Source: Acholoe squamosa
Lineage: Eukaryota > Annelida > Polychaeta > Phyllodocida > Polynoidae
Reading direction: 5' to 3'
DNA: 64,000 bases
Assembly (NCBI GenBank): GCA_949317995.1
Contig: OX439037.1
Coordinates: forward strand, 19,270,324 to 19,334,323
Below are positions 45,544 to 58,602 of this stretch, piece by piece. Every line of letters starts with the position of its first letter. Position 1 is the stretch's first letter. A program made the translations under genes and the position numbers. The notes under the pieces are model-generated. The model saw only the letters and a list, made by a program, of their open reading frames with translations. It made no database searches and was not told where the DNA came from.

Positions 45544-46654
45544 TTCAAGAAATGTACTTTGAAGCTAGAGATCGCGTTGACAGCAGAAGTAATATATCCT
45601 GGTGGGAAAAGATGATCTGCTTTAATAGGCCTATAGACCTTCCCACATTGTAGGCCAACAAAGTGTACCAGTATAGGTAGAATGATGAGCTTCGTTACGG
45701 CAACTGCTGTTCAGGCACCATCAGGACTTTCATTCAATTTCAAAAAGGCGCATTGTTTTTCATAATCATAACCATTATCTACAGTGTATTTTATATTGGC
45801 CTTGTACTGGTAGGCAGTCAGGAAGCCTGGTATGAAAATTGTTTTTGCACTCCCCTGTCAAAAGTAGTGAACCGTGGCTAAGTCCAATATGTTGTGGACA
45901 TATTAAAGTCAAAGCCAGCTGCTTTTATGTAAAATCAATTAGACATCCACCGATCATATCAGTGCGCAGAAACCAGTTGCCCTATGAATTTTCGGAAGAA
46001 TTTTTTTTCTGATATGAAAATATTGATTTTTGGAAGGCTATAGGAAATAGGTTGACGACGTTTTTTATCGTTCATCATAGCTTTATGGCAAATGAGAAAT
46101 CTATGCAAACATAACTTCCCAAAAGTGCGCGTCGAATTTTCTGTAAATGATCAAGCCGTGCTGGCAGTGCTGACACCTAGTGTTGGAGGAGCCAGGTGAA
46201 ACTCCAATCCCATGTTATACTAAAGTGATATACCGGGTGGATCCAAGGGCATCTCAAACCCGATTGGCACTCAATTAATGATTTTGGTTCACTTAATGGC
46301 TCACTATAAACTTGACTTGGAGCAGTGTATTAATGGGGTCGGGGTGTGTCGAGATTGCTATATACTCCTTAAATGAAATCTAGATCAGCCCCGCCCCATA
46401 TGGTCCAAATATAGCCAAGACGATCCATGAAGGGCCCTCAATTTTTCCAAAAACCTTCACTTTTTCAACTCTTAAATGCTATATTTATCATTCGTGGGGA
46501 TTTTGCTAACCCTCGGTTCATCCTCGTCCTACTTGTTTCCTTCTTCATGCTTCTTTCTGTTCATTCATTTATAATAATTCATTCATCCAATCTTTCCTGC
46601 CTTTCACTGCTTATTTATTTTATTCTTTCTTCATTGCCTTTATCATGACTCTAG

Positions 46655-46742
46655 ACCCCTAAAATCGACATGGGGACATGGACTTTTCTTTAAATCGACA
46701 TGGAGACATGGCAATTTCTTAAAATCGACATGGGACATGGGG
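46655..46742. repeat. Tandem repeat, 30-bp unit, three copies
   Basis: AATCGACATGG starts at 46663, 46693 and 46723, an exact 30-bp period. Confidence 0.85.
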
Positions 46743-49194
46743 ACCCCCCATCATGGGCCCCTTTATCAATACATGGTGAAAACAAGATTAGACTCGGTCC
46801 CGCCAATCCGTCCCCCTGATTCCCGGTCCCTGTTTAAATTCCAGTGGATGTTTCACCTCTCAGACTGTCCAGTGCATGTTGTCCTTAGTACGGCACCCAC
46901 CCACCAGAGGGCCTTACTGCTGTTGTCTGTGCATCCCATGTCACCACCAAGCATCCCCTTGACATGTTCCTTTCTTTCACGACATACAATTTGCAATTTC
47001 TCTCTGATATAAACTGAAAGACAAAAAGGACTGGCGTCCGTCTGTCAGTGATTTTATTGTGGAATATTATAGGCAGGCATCTACCTATATATTAACTTAA
47101 GATACATTGCCCGTGATAGAACGCCATGTAATAACCCCCTCTATGTGTTAATTTAGCAATTGATGAGCTTAACAACAGTTTCCAGTGACTTACATTTACT
47201 TATTTCAGTAGCCACGTATCGTCATCTAATTATGCCAACTACAATAAGTCAGTTACCCACACAGACGCCAAGGAGCACCATGCAAGATTACAGCAAAGAG
47301 AAATTATTCAAAGAGGATTCACTTCGTGATCCTCCATCGTTTTCAAAGCAATTCCCAATTGCAAGTCAATCTGAGTGAAATTTCCTCGAATTTTCTGTCA
47401 TACCCAGAACAACATGACAATTGCTAGTACTGTTTCATATACACGCCTTCCATTTATGAATATAAATCTGAATGGACGATTGGTAGTCCGAGGCAAGGCT
47501 GTACCCATAGCCTGAATGTAGCTTAAGAAAGCAGAATGATGGTTTTCCTCACAAATGACTGGAGTTACAATTCATCCACCATGGGGTGCCATATGCCTGG
47601 GGTAAACCCTCTAGTTGAGAAGGGAAGAAAAGTATGTGAACCGTCTGACCGTCTTTACTCTCTGTGCACATTAAGGAGGCTAATTTAGGTTGTAATCCTA
47701 CATATCCTAACGTAGGCAAACCCTTGTTAAGGTAATATATTTGTATCAAGCTGTGTCAAGACATCACGTCATGCCAGCTCTATAGTGCTAATGGTTAACA
47801 TTTTAAAGGCAGAGGCCGCAAATTGTCTGGCCATGGGGGCGGCCTCTATAAGAAAGTATAGTTCCTAGAAGGACGGACCTATTTGCAATCCTTTTACAAA
47901 TCATATATGATGAGGATCGATTATCGTTGATGTTAGACCTACCATGCTGTTGACTATAGCCAATTATGGCCCTCAATGGGTTTGATTTAATTGTATTGCA
48001 GGTTAATATGCTCAGAGCTGTTCTCTAACGGGTTGGCTAATCATATGGTATATGCAAAGACGTACTCAGCAAAAATAAGCCATATAACAGAAAGCTGGCT
48101 CCAAATATTAGAACTTTATACTGCTCTGCTAACACATTCATCCCCGTCCTTTATATTTTTTTTTTATTTAAAACACTCTAAAAGTCAATGTTACAGTCAC
48201 AGAACAAATGAACTTATTATTATGCAGACATGTTCCTTCTAGATCTAGACCAGGTTTGTCGACACCTTAAGCACAATGCAACATGGGGCCTAGAATATAA
48301 GGTGTTATAACGGGCATGTAATCGATTTGAATCCAGGTGTAATGCCTCCTTCAACTGCAGCTATACATGTAGGCCTAAAATCCTTATTTTCTACATAGAA
48401 CATTACATTTATGTTGTCAAACGTGGCTATGTGTCTATAGTTTTACTGTAGCTAGCAATAGAGAACCTCTGCCCCCACCCCGTATGATCCTTTGCAGGAT
48501 TGGGCCAGGAAGCAACACTTATTTTTCCATATACAAGGAGAATGAGGCAGACAATAGAGACAGTTTACATGGCATTTCCCATTTGTTCTAGGAATAAGGC
48601 TACCAACCGAAATAAATTGTACAAGAAATGTGCCCTATGTATACATGAGTATGAACATAGACAACATCATAACCCTCTATGTAATAATTGATTATCTCTG
48701 TGTGCTCACATACCGTTAACACTGACTACACAGTGGCATTAGTCCCTTATATGTCACCTGATACCTCAAAATTCACTCATTCACGATGCACCATTGCAGC
48801 CTTGGCAAGTAACTCACCAGTGCATCACCAGATGCTCATCAGGTCATGCCGACGCTTATCAGCTGTATCAACCCAGTTGAGATGGCATGATGCAGAAAAA
48901 GTTAGAGGACCATCCTGGCGACACATAATATAGGGATAATATATTTAGATACCAGGCAGCCCTTAAGGAGTAAAGGCCTCCGACCACTAAACCCGTCAGA
49001 CATATAACCACGTGGCTCTTACACAATGGGCCAGGGGACAAATGGGCCAATTGATTGATGTATTGATCTGTGTGCTGATTGGCTGATGATGATCATGTAT
49101 GCAAATAATGCTTTGTTAAGCAGGTATTCAACGTGAACACGATGAACCCTTTATGAGTCGACTACCGGTACTGATTTAATACCTATGCTCTTAA

Positions 49195-49529
49195 AGAAGC
49201 GTAGGAAGCAAATCTGCATCGGGGGCCCACTGGGGGCCCCACCTCGAACACCTTGAAATGTCAGCTCAAGTGCAATAGCGCCTATGCATGCCTATATAAG
49301 ATTTGTATAGAAAAGTAATTTTTGATGAGTTTTAAATCTGTTTCGAGGTCCAGGCCCCTATTTTTCCTATCCCATTACTATATCAATATAATTTCAGATG
49401 CAAAATTCATTATGAATTCTTGGTAATTTTCTTTTTTTTTTTTGGGGGGGGGGACCCAGACTCAGGCCCCACCGACTTTATAATTGGGGGGGGGGGGCAA
49501 GCCCTGGCCCCCCTTTTCCTACGCCCCTG
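49195..49529. mobile_element. CAGGGGCGTAGGAA-end MITE, copy 2
   Basis: The left end is worn (GCGTAGGAAGCAAATC) and the right end is CCTTTTCCTACGCCCCTG. The interior matches 39594-39899, sharing TTTGTATAGAAAAGTAATTT, CTATCC.ATTACTATAT and two poly-G runs. Confidence 0.75.
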
Positions 49530-50879
49530 GAGTCTTTTGCCTACATGATGAAGGTATGTGTCCCTGGTGGAAGACTCCCCGTGGAAGGATTAATGGTCCA
49601 TGTGGCTGATTTAAATACCCCAAGGAGTCAACTTGATGCACCAATGTTACCACAATGCACCATGGCAACAACTGAAAAGCAGTTTTGATATATATATGTA
49701 TCATTATGTCTTTAATGGGCAATGTTAAATTCATCTGTTTTACAACTGCAGGGTTGTAGTTTCTCACGGTGCTGAATGTGGTTGTCGGAACAGTTCACGT
49801 GAATTACCACCAGTCACACAGGTCATTGAGGTGCAAGTAATAGCACCAGCGCAATCGGTATTTCAATAACCTAAAACCTTACTTTGAACTAAACCATTTT
49901 AACCGGTCTCTGGAGTACTGCACCTGATAAGGACCAACTATAAATATTCTAAGTTGTTAAAGGATTAATAAGTTGGTGAAAACAATAATTCAGCCTTAAA
50001 AGTGTTACGAGGGGGCGGAGGGGAGCACTAGTTAGTGGATGTGTGTGATCGAGTATGGTAATAAGAGACATGATTATTACTTTTGTCTTTGGCTGATATC
50101 TTTGAGATATGTGGAGTTTACTCATAGTACCAATGCTGTACATTACCAATAGCACCGTTGGCTCATAGGGACGCCTTAAGTTCCACCTGACAGTACAAAC
50201 GTTTGGGGATTAGCCTCTCTAGTAAAATCGTTAATGAAACACAATATATTGCGGTGCATGAAGTGAAAAATTACCCAGGGAAAGGGAACTACACATTCAT
50301 CTTTCAATTTACTAAGCAAACTACAAATCCAAAATTAAGAAGCTGGGGTATTAAACACAGAACTGGTGGCTTTTTGGTCAGTCGATTATGCAAGACCACG
50401 ACTAGCACTGGGAGTGAGAGCAAATCTAACTAGGCGTGCGTCTGGTGACTTTGTATTAAGGAGATTACAAGAGAAAAGCACAAGAACAATGGACAAATAT
50501 GCTTCAACAGTTTTGATCCGATCAAAAGTAATTAACTTGATCGGTGTAACTTGTGAAAACAAGATGATCATTTGGTTATTTAGGCCAGGCGATTAGTACA
50601 TCGACAAGACTGAAGTATTGAATGTTTATTGCACAACTCACCTCAACTGAGGAGTTTTTCAATGAACAACATGGTCAGATACAAATAGCCATCAATACAA
50701 TGATGAAAATGTCAATTTGTTAAATAACAGTTATGACGGGGCAATGCAAGGCCATGCTTAACACATCAAATTATAACAGATGACGTGACAACACAATTAA
50801 GTGTTTGAGTAGAAATGGGATGAGGGACCAAGAGGAGGGTTTATGATGGTTAGTAATGCCAGTTGTTATGTTCCTGTAA
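49530..50879. other. Gene-free stretch
   Basis: GCATCA-type words lie at 49.6-49.7 kb. No exon or RNA gene recognised. Confidence 0.4.
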
Positions 50880-51640
50880 CTACCTTTGATTCAAGGGGGG
50901 TTCGCATTCCACTTTTCCCTAATACGATGCTTGAATTCTGATTTGCTCTCACACATTTGGGTTTCTGTTCCATAGCACTAGGCCTCTATAGAAGGGGCTT
51001 TTCTGGTATGTGCCTGTTTTTGGTCTCTTCGCCGGGGATTTAAGCTTCCTGTCTCCACGGGTTCTACCTTCTGGGTTTCTAGTAGCCTCCCCCTTTTAGC
51101 TTCTTTCCACATAATTGTAGCCAATTGTTTCCTATGTCTGCCAGCTAGCAGTGGTACATTATACCTGTCATGTAATTCGTTGATGTGGTTACCTCTGATG
51201 GCTGTTCTGGTGCAGATCCTTAGGCCACGATTCTGTAGCCTTTATATTTTCTGGACTTCCGCTTGGTGTCCACTGTCCATGTAGAAACTGCAATAATCCA
51301 CAATTGGAAGTATCATCAACCTGTATATTGTGAGGCAGACTTTTTCGGACAGAAACTTACGCATCTTGGATATTTTGTAGAGCTTATTACCTAAACTTTT
51401 CTTGGTTTTGTTCAAGTAGAGTGTAACTGTTAATGGACCATCGAGATCAACTCTGAGATAGGGGTAGGTTTTAACAACTGGTAGACTGAGATCTGTTTAT
51501 TATCCAAGATATGAGTTTTAAAATTAAATCTTGCCTGAGGAAGTCTGAGAAATTGAGAAGAGACATCGCATTTATTCACACAAAGAAAGAAGAACTCCTC
51601 GCCATTGCCTCGATGTTAATAATCCCAATAAACTTGAAAT
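50880..51640 (-). mobile_element. LINE 3' fragment (reverse transcriptase C-terminal region)
   Basis: The minus strand translates to LINE RT C-terminal sequence: RFNFKTHILDNKQIS, then YLRVDLDGPLTVTLYLNKTK, then LTIYRLMILPIVDYC, then RLQNRGLRICTRTAIRGNHI and HDRYNVPLLAGRHRKQLATI. There is one in-frame stop (in QKI-stop-RLQN) and at least one frameshift near 51490. The catalytic RT part is absent, so this is a 5'-truncated, old copy. It is distinct in sequence from the two longer LINEs. Confidence 0.85.
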
Positions 51641-54433
51641 AACTTCCCTGGTTTTGTGTAAATATCAATTCATTTTGAATAAAATTAGATTCATAATATT
51701 TTACAAAATGCTAAATATGATATCAATAGATTTGAAATTAAGTGTAAATATCTAAGTTAAAAAGATTAAAGACACCAAATTTTACATACATTTAGATACA
51801 TTGAATGAAATATTTAGCTGACGCAGATGAAGTTTCCCGGCAGTCATTTTAGTATTGCGTCATCATTTCTTTAGCATTTTTGTGTAACATTTTATTTTAA
51901 TTCTGTGTATCATCAATAGTTCAGTTATGTCACGTGTTTTATATTGATGCCTCCAGGTGCCCTTTATCGGTAACATGATACTTTTATAACCCCCAATATT
52001 TTTCTTGATACCAGAAAACTACTTTTAGTACCTTCTTCTCGTTCTCCAGTTCATATGCCACCGACCCAAGATGCTAAAAGCGTATTATTTGATTAAATCA
52101 ATCTGCACGTATTTGTGGTTGTGATATAACCATACCTCAATAACGTATTGGGTCCAATATTGGGTTTCCTAAATGCACCCTATTCATCCAACAGTCAGAA
52201 ATTGATTACACATTGGCATTTTATTCATGATATATCCAGGGACAGTTAATATTGGCCAGTGAATAGAGGCCCTAATAACGAGTACCTACTCAGACTTAGC
52301 TCTCAGCATTCAGACCAGTAAATGTGGGACTCATTTATAATAATATAACCCATACGTCCAAGCGTCAAAGTCCACCACGGCATTAAGTGCTTAATTTTTC
52401 CTTTTGTATCAACACTTCTGCAGCCAGGCCACTTAAAGGCTGACCAGGCAGGGCACAGAAAGCCCTACCCCACTTAGGAAAGTCTAACTCATTAAGGACC
52501 ACATATTGCATTGGAGCAATGTGCATTGTGTCTGATTGATCTATAATTGCAGTCCTGGCAATTAAATCACAAATATGCCTATGGTATTGATACAGTCCTA
52601 AATTTCCGGCTTGATGCACCGACGCAGTGCATCGGAGCATCATCATAACACAGAAACATTGACCTGGAGGCACCAGACACCACCCCTTTATTAATAAAGG
52701 GTTATTGATGTAGAGATTTACCATGCATTGTGGCACCCAGCAGGCCTACACACATCTACCATTCACACGGTGCATACTTAACGTGGGCTAGGCTTAATTA
52801 AAGCTAAAAGCCCTGAAGGCAGTCCCCACCCCACACCACACATTCCTATGCTGCATGGTACCTCCAGATTTGACCAGTCGCGTGAAATTACATCCAGCGG
52901 AACAAGTTCACGGGGAGGACTGTTTTGATTGGAGCTTTTGTTGGTTGTTATAAGGGTCCTACCAGCTGGGGACTGCAGCTGGAGGTTATGGCACATGGCC
53001 TTATGTCTACACCCTACTTATTATAACCCCAGCTAGAACCCAGCACCAGGCAAACACAGGAGGAACAATACCAGTACCACAGCACCAGCCTACCACCATG
53101 GATGTATACTGCTATATTAGTGTGTGTGCTAGGATTTCCCACCCTGTCCACATGGAATAACATCAGTCTTGTAGGACCTGGAGAAGGACTCACCTGGATT
53201 ACCCTCCAATATACACAGCACTGCCACCTGTCCACCTACAATGGAACTCAATCAAACATGAGCTTTACCACTGAAAGTCCTCAGTGAATAAGGAAACCTT
53301 ATTAACCCTCAGCACTGCTGTGTTGGGTTACATGAGGGTGTGGACATTGGCTAACGCTAAACACTCCAATACAAGGTTCTAGATGGTATACCTTTGGTGC
53401 GGCAGAATTCATATACAGCTCGGTGTCAGTATTTAAGTTTGAAGGTTCACACATCGAATTTATTTCATGTCTGTTAGCCTGATTAAATTGCCCTACTATT
53501 TACATTGAAATGTAACACACCTGCTGTGTATAGAACCGGATCTGCAAATATGACCTTTGACATGTCTGTAGAATATGCACGTGGTCGACTGATGCCATTC
53601 ACCCATGAGCTTCTGCATAAAGTAATCCATTGTGGGAGGCACTAGTCACTGAACAATGATTTAGCATCAGCAACAACCATCCACAAAATGCAACATGGTA
53701 AACAAAACCAGGCATTTTACCAAAGTATGTTCTAATTACTGCTTCCACATTTGGTCTCTTCATCTGAACCAGACACAATGCCCAGACATATTGATTCAGC
53801 CTGTAGCACAAATGGATCTCACCATGAATTGAACCGTACAGAAACAAAGCCCCACGATTTTGCAGTATTGAGCATGGCCAGGGGGTACATCATGGGTAGT
53901 GAGATCTGAGGGGTGGACAAATTATTGAGCTGTTGTTATAAAGGGGAGAGTGGAGGGAGGGGAAGGAGGCAGCGATTGTCAGGGGATAGGATAGACGGAG
54001 ATCTGTGGTATTGTCAGCTCTTATCACCTCACTACTCTATAGGCCCAGGAGAAGTTCTCCCAATGACTGCATCCAGTGTTCACTCACGGCTTACACCTAG
54101 AGTGAGAAAAAGGAGTTTTAGTCCAACCATTTACAAGTCTTCATAATTTGGTAGTACAGACATTCTTCTACTACCCAAGCTGGTTCCAACTCACGTCTTA
54201 AAGCTGATAGTACACACACGGAAAATATGATGTCACATGGGGCGGCAGCGACAGACTCTAATCAGATCAGACATTAAGGCCTGGTACGCTCAGACTAATC
54301 CTTTCAGTGCCTCAATTCACTTATTACTTTCTGACGGCACAGGAGAGGGTGGTGTATAGGGCTTAGATAAGTACTACTCACTGATTGACTATTAGCCTTA
54401 TATACACACTGACCACTGCCATAAACTCTGACC
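51641..54433. other. Stretch without a firm gene
   Basis: GCATCA-rich repeat sequence occupies about 52.38-52.74 kb. At 53098 an ATG in perfect context (CCACCATGG) opens only 19 codons. A second frame from 53102 (MYTAILVCVLGFPTLS...) resembles a signal peptide and runs 61 codons. Neither is supported by splice signals. The last 100 bp may hold the 5' UTR of the next gene. Confidence 0.4.
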
Positions 54434-57424
54434 ATGGCCACCCTGGAGTACAGCCCCCACCAGCACTCCTCCAGGGCTGCCTCCAGTTTCACCCAGTCGC
54501 GACCAGGTGGAGGCAGTGGTCCCAGTGTTGGTATGGTGGCTATACCTCCATACAGCACAGGAGTATCAAAACCCATTGATCCTACACCACAAATCAATGT
54601 GACCCCCTCCTCCATCCCCCCTCCTACACTCCCACCCCACTCCTCCACAGCCTGCCGGGAGACGCAGGCACGCCCACCGTCAGCTCCAGGAGGACAGTCC
54701 CCCCGGAGGTACCCCCCACAGGAGGCCAGAGTCCAGGCAGGGAGGAGGCCTGTAGGGGTGGTGGTCAGACAGTCGTGGACGGCAAAGGATCCCAGGGGGG
54801 ATCCAATAGTACCTATAGGACCCCATACCCCTCCTCCAGGGTATACTGGGGTGGAACACTGGAGCAGTAATCACCAGGAGGTTGATACAACATCAGCTCA
54901 TACCCATACAGGAGGATGTATTAATATCAACGGGGTAGGAACTGGTAACAGTACCACACCTGGAGATTATAGCCAGACAGGAGGGCATGTTATCTACCCT
55001 AACCATGTAGTAATACCTACAGGTGAATCATCAGTAGATACAGGAGTAGGGAGAGTCACCAGGGTTAGCTCAGCCCCTGCCAGGAGAGGCTGCAGGAGGG
55101 ATGTATCAGGGCCCTCTGGTAGGACAGCTCACCACCCCGGAGGAGCTACCTGCTCACCACAGGTAACAGGACAGGTGGGTGGGAGTAGTGTACAGGGTAG
55201 TCACTGTACACAGGTGAGATATGAACGATACAGTAACAATAATACCAACAAGGGTCACCACAACACAGGAGGAGATAACAGCAGTGGTCAGTATCATAAA
55301 TCAGTGACCAATCCTCCTGTTTTATCAGCTCCTCCAGGGTCAGCAGGACAGGTCTTTAGTCCGCCTGAAGTGCCACAGACCACTGGGAGTTCATCAGTTA
55401 GCAACAACCTCTCCACTAGAGTTCAAAACGGCAATCCTTCATATACTGGACTCTCCGTATCTGGTGCTAGAGTTCAAGAAAGTAATTCTGCTGGTGTCAC
55501 ACCTACTGGAGTAGCTGCACAGGAGGAGGGGGAGGAGCAGGAGAAAATGATGAGGTACGAGAGGGAGGTGAGTAGGGAGTTTGTAGCAGGCGGAGCTGGC
55601 ATCAGGCCCCCAGATGACTTCCTCCAGCGTTATGGACTATTCAGGTCCAATACTGGGACCGACCTGCGGGGTGCTGGAGGGAACCACAGAGGTGTGCACA
55701 ACCCTAATACCCGCCCTGGAGGACCAAACCAGGCAGGGGGTACCAAGGTCAGAGGAGGCAGTGCAGGGAATGCCGTCAGTGCCAACAACTACTGGTGGAT
55801 GCACACCAGGGACTCTGTCAACCCATTCAATGGAACCTCTGGAGGAGGGTCAATAAGTACGACCAGACCTGAGGGGGGTTACCGGGAGATTCATGTCACC
55901 CTGCCCAGTACAAGCGGGGGCAGCCCTAGGGAGGATGGAGTCAGTAAGGGTGGTCCCCCACCCTCAGCAGGGCAACACAAGGGCAGACAGAGCCCCTCCA
56001 AACAGAGACCTCTAGGTACGACCAGGGCCAATGAATATGACTATGTGGGACCTGGAGGAAAACCCAATAGACCAGGAACTAGCAGCAATAAAGGACACTC
56101 TGGAGGCTTGGCCTCATCCAGTGGGGCAGGCAGAAGTTTTGGAACCGGGGCAGCACCTTCGACTCCGAATCACCACTCGAGGCGGGATGCGGAAACTGTT
56201 GTTGCCCCCGTTGATGGGTCGTACCACCAACAGGGGCAGCATGGGCCAGCAACGACTGCCACCCGCCGCATGCCACATGAGTCGTGTATCCGGACATCAT
56301 CCGCCATCTTGAATGGCGACCCGATGGCTGACCGCCAACAGGGCCTCATCCTGCCAACTCAGACAGGAACCAACAATGACAAGGTCCACTTCCAGGTGGT
56401 TGTCCAGAAGGGCAAGTCCCAGAAACGCTTCCAGATCTCAACACGCCTTGAGGACATCCGCCGGGCCCGGGAGACAGGCCACCGTGCCACTGGTGCTGCC
56501 AATAGCAAAAGCTACCGCCACCTGGTGACCGACCCAGGAGGTACTACTTCTGGTTCCGGTCTAGCACAGACCAATGGATACAATTCTTACAGTCGGGGGT
56601 CACCATCAACTCCTGGAGGAGGACGTTCCCAGGGCTCTTCAACCTCCAATGGACATTCTCATCGGGTACTGCAGGAGTTAGCAGCCCGCTATGCCAATTT
56701 TGGGGAGCAGGAACCCTCAGAACGCACACGGAAGGGCTCTGCCTCCTCATCCAATTCTAGTAATGGAGGCCCTCAGATGCCCTCAGGAGAAACCCAGGCC
56801 CATAGCTCCTGGGGTAAGCATGGTGGTGTAATCCGCTATGACAACATTTCAGGTCTGGAGACCATTGCTAACTGCCTCAGGGAGGAAGATTGCCGCACTT
56901 TCTCTGGTACCGGAAGTGGTGGGGTGTCACCAATAACCAGCATCCTCAAGCGGAAGTCTAGGAGCCCCCAGGACACCCTGGTGACGGAGAAACCGGAAGC
57001 TGGGTGGCAGCAGGCTATAGAGGGTTCTAACCTGACGTGGAGTGACTATTTCTGTGTTACAATTGGAGGGGAGTCTGGATTTGGACACATGTCCCCTTCC
57101 TATCATCAAAACTACCCCCACCACCAGCAGCAACAGCAGTACGGCTATGTGGCTGTAGGGGGCAGTCACAGTCGGGGGTCACCCAGAGGGGTGCAGCAGA
57201 CTAGGGCAGAACATAGGGCAGTTACTGTAAGACCAGCCCGTCAGTTGACTATAACACCCAGTGTGCGTGGTATGACATTGGTAGATACACATAAACATGG
57301 CATGGACAGGGGCATGGATAGAGAGGAACAGGACAGAAAAACCAAGTTCAAACGTAGCGTTCGCTTCAGTACGTCCAACAAAGTCCATGAATATAATCCT
57401 GACTCGGACACAGGGCCAGAATAA
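54434..57424 (+). CDS. Long disordered protein with C-terminal RVxF-like motif
   Basis: A single uninterrupted frame of 996 codons begins at an ATG in strong context (GACCATGG) and ends at TAA 57422-57424. Its GC content is far above the flanks, which supports real coding. Residues 1-560 are rich in Gly, Ser, Pro, Thr and Asn and look disordered. A more ordered stretch lies around 650-690 (DKVHFQVVVQKGKSQKRFQI, then STRLEDIRRAR). Others are HRVLQELAARYANFG and VIRYDNISGLETIANCLREE. The end is basic then acidic (KFKRSVRFSTSNKVHEYNPD), with R974-S-V976-R-F978 fitting the RVxF pattern used to dock protein phosphatase 1. There is no signal peptide or membrane segment. I do not recognise the family; a cytoplasmic scaffold or PP1 regulator is an inference only. 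An AATAAA is seen at about 58254. Confidence 0.8.
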   Translation: MATLEYSPHQHSSRAASSFTQSRPGGGSGPSVGMVAIPPYSTGVSKPIDPTPQINVTPSSIPPPTLPPHSSTACRETQARPPSAPGGQSPRRYPPQEARVQAGRRPVGVVVRQSWTAKDPRGDPIVPIGPHTPPPGYTGVEHWSSNHQEVDTTSAHTHTGGCININGVGTGNSTTPGDYSQTGGHVIYPNHVVIPTGESSVDTGVGRVTRVSSAPARRGCRRDVSGPSGRTAHHPGGATCSPQVTGQVGGSSVQGSHCTQVRYERYSNNNTNKGHHNTGGDNSSGQYHKSVTNPPVLSAPPGSAGQVFSPPEVPQTTGSSSVSNNLSTRVQNGNPSYTGLSVSGARVQESNSAGVTPTGVAAQEEGEEQEKMMRYEREVSREFVAGGAGIRPPDDFLQRYGLFRSNTGTDLRGAGGNHRGVHNPNTRPGGPNQAGGTKVRGGSAGNAVSANNYWWMHTRDSVNPFNGTSGGGSISTTRPEGGYREIHVTLPSTSGGSPREDGVSKGGPPPSAGQHKGRQSPSKQRPLGTTRANEYDYVGPGGKPNRPGTSSNKGHSGGLASSSGAGRSFGTGAAPSTPNHHSRRDAETVVAPVDGSYHQQGQHGPATTATRRMPHESCIRTSSAILNGDPMADRQQGLILPTQTGTNNDKVHFQVVVQKGKSQKRFQISTRLEDIRRARETGHRATGAANSKSYRHLVTDPGGTTSGSGLAQTNGYNSYSRGSPSTPGGGRSQGSSTSNGHSHRVLQELAARYANFGEQEPSERTRKGSASSSNSSNGGPQMPSGETQAHSSWGKHGGVIRYDNISGLETIANCLREEDCRTFSGTGSGGVSPITSILKRKSRSPQDTLVTEKPEAGWQQAIEGSNLTWSDYFCVTIGGESGFGHMSPSYHQNYPHHQQQQQYGYVAVGGSHSRGSPRGVQQTRAEHRAVTVRPARQLTITPSVRGMTLVDTHKHGMDRGMDREEQDRKTKFKRSVRFSTSNKVHEYNPDSDTGPE

Positions 57425-57784
57425 TGCTTTATCTACTTAATAATGCTTATCTTTGTATCTGTGATATCAAATGTGCCAATCTTGGTATTAGTTACTAAGT
57501 AAGGACCAGAGGCAGGCCCTGCAATAGTAGTAGTACAATTATGTGAATTATGTAATGTGGAGTATGGGGAATTTCTTTTGTAATCTCCAAAAACAGCGTC
57601 TAAGGCCAAAATAGTTTCGAAATTTTAAATATCACCTAGAGATTAGAGCACCACATAGAACGTGTCTTTAGAGCTTTGGTGAGGATGGTAACAAGAGACT
57701 TCATAGCATGGTTCATACGTCTGAAACAGAGGAAGTCTTCAAGGTCAGTGAAAAGGAAAGTAAATCTATGGTTATTATTCTTTT

Positions 57785-57786
<2 letters not shown>

Positions 57787-57818
<32 letters not shown>
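57787..57818. repeat. Poly-T run
   Basis: 32 consecutive T. It could be the 5' end of a poly-A-tailed minus-strand insert, but no retroelement body was seen beside it. Confidence 0.9.
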
Positions 57819-57824
<6 letters not shown>

Positions 57825-58566
57825 TGGTGTAGAATCAAAGGTTTAGTAACATACAACATACTTTGCCAGTTGATTGTCGGAAGATTTCTGAGTCTGAGTA
57901 GAAAGACGTTGGTCTACCTAGTATAGATTTTCAGACCATACAATCTAAAACATACCTTCTTTTGTGGCCTGCGTATACACTGCTATTCACTTTCGGGTAA
58001 GTCCATGATGTTGTAACTTTCTGACACACTGCCGGGGATAATAGGCAAACATAATGTTCAGATCTGTAATGGGTCAAGTTGTTATCACCTTTACTGCTGT
58101 TCTTGACAGAAACTATTGAGAATTTTAGATGGTAGTCAAAGCTATCTTACAGAAAAGAATTCATTCTTGGAAATAGAAAATGGTCTTATTGATAACCGTA
58201 TAGAAAGAACCTGCAAGTATTCATAGAGCATTCAGGGTAAATACCTAGAAACCAATAAATATAATTAAGAGGCAATCTGGCAACATTGTGATGATTATCG
58301 ACTTTCTTATTTTTATCTCATTGATATCGGTTTAAATGTGAAATAAGGTGTTCAAAAACTAAGGTGACATTGGAGTGTTTTATACACTGTTCATTCGTTG
58401 TTCTGATAGCAGGCTATTTTAAAAATGTAACACAAAGAAAGTTTTCTTCCACTCTTGGCAATCATGACACTACTGCATCAAATTGTTCAAATTGAACTCA
58501 GCTCTAATCCAACATGAATCTATGCAAGTCACAGGCGTACATTCTATGATAACACGTGGATTGTAA

Positions 58567-58602
58567 TTTTAGTATTATGTGCAATTTAGTATTATGTGCA
58601 AT
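58567..58602. repeat. Tandem duplication, about 18 bp
   Basis: TTTAGTATTATGTGCAA occurs twice back to back. Confidence 0.85.

Larger units (their letters stand above)
43657..49194. other. Gene-free stretch with simple repeats and one MITE
   Basis: Tandem duplications lie at 43821-43910 and 43923-43978. There is an (ATT)n at 44717-44794, a MITE at 45434-45543, a 30-bp triplication at about 46655, and GCATCA-rich sequence at 48.7-48.97 kb. No convincing exon. A 111-codon frame at 44293-44628 has no recognisable content. Confidence 0.45.

Noticed and set aside
53098-53287. Small secreted-protein candidate after CCACCATGG
   Set aside because: The frame from the best start is only 19 codons; the signal-peptide-like frame starts at a weaker ATG and has no splice or homology support.
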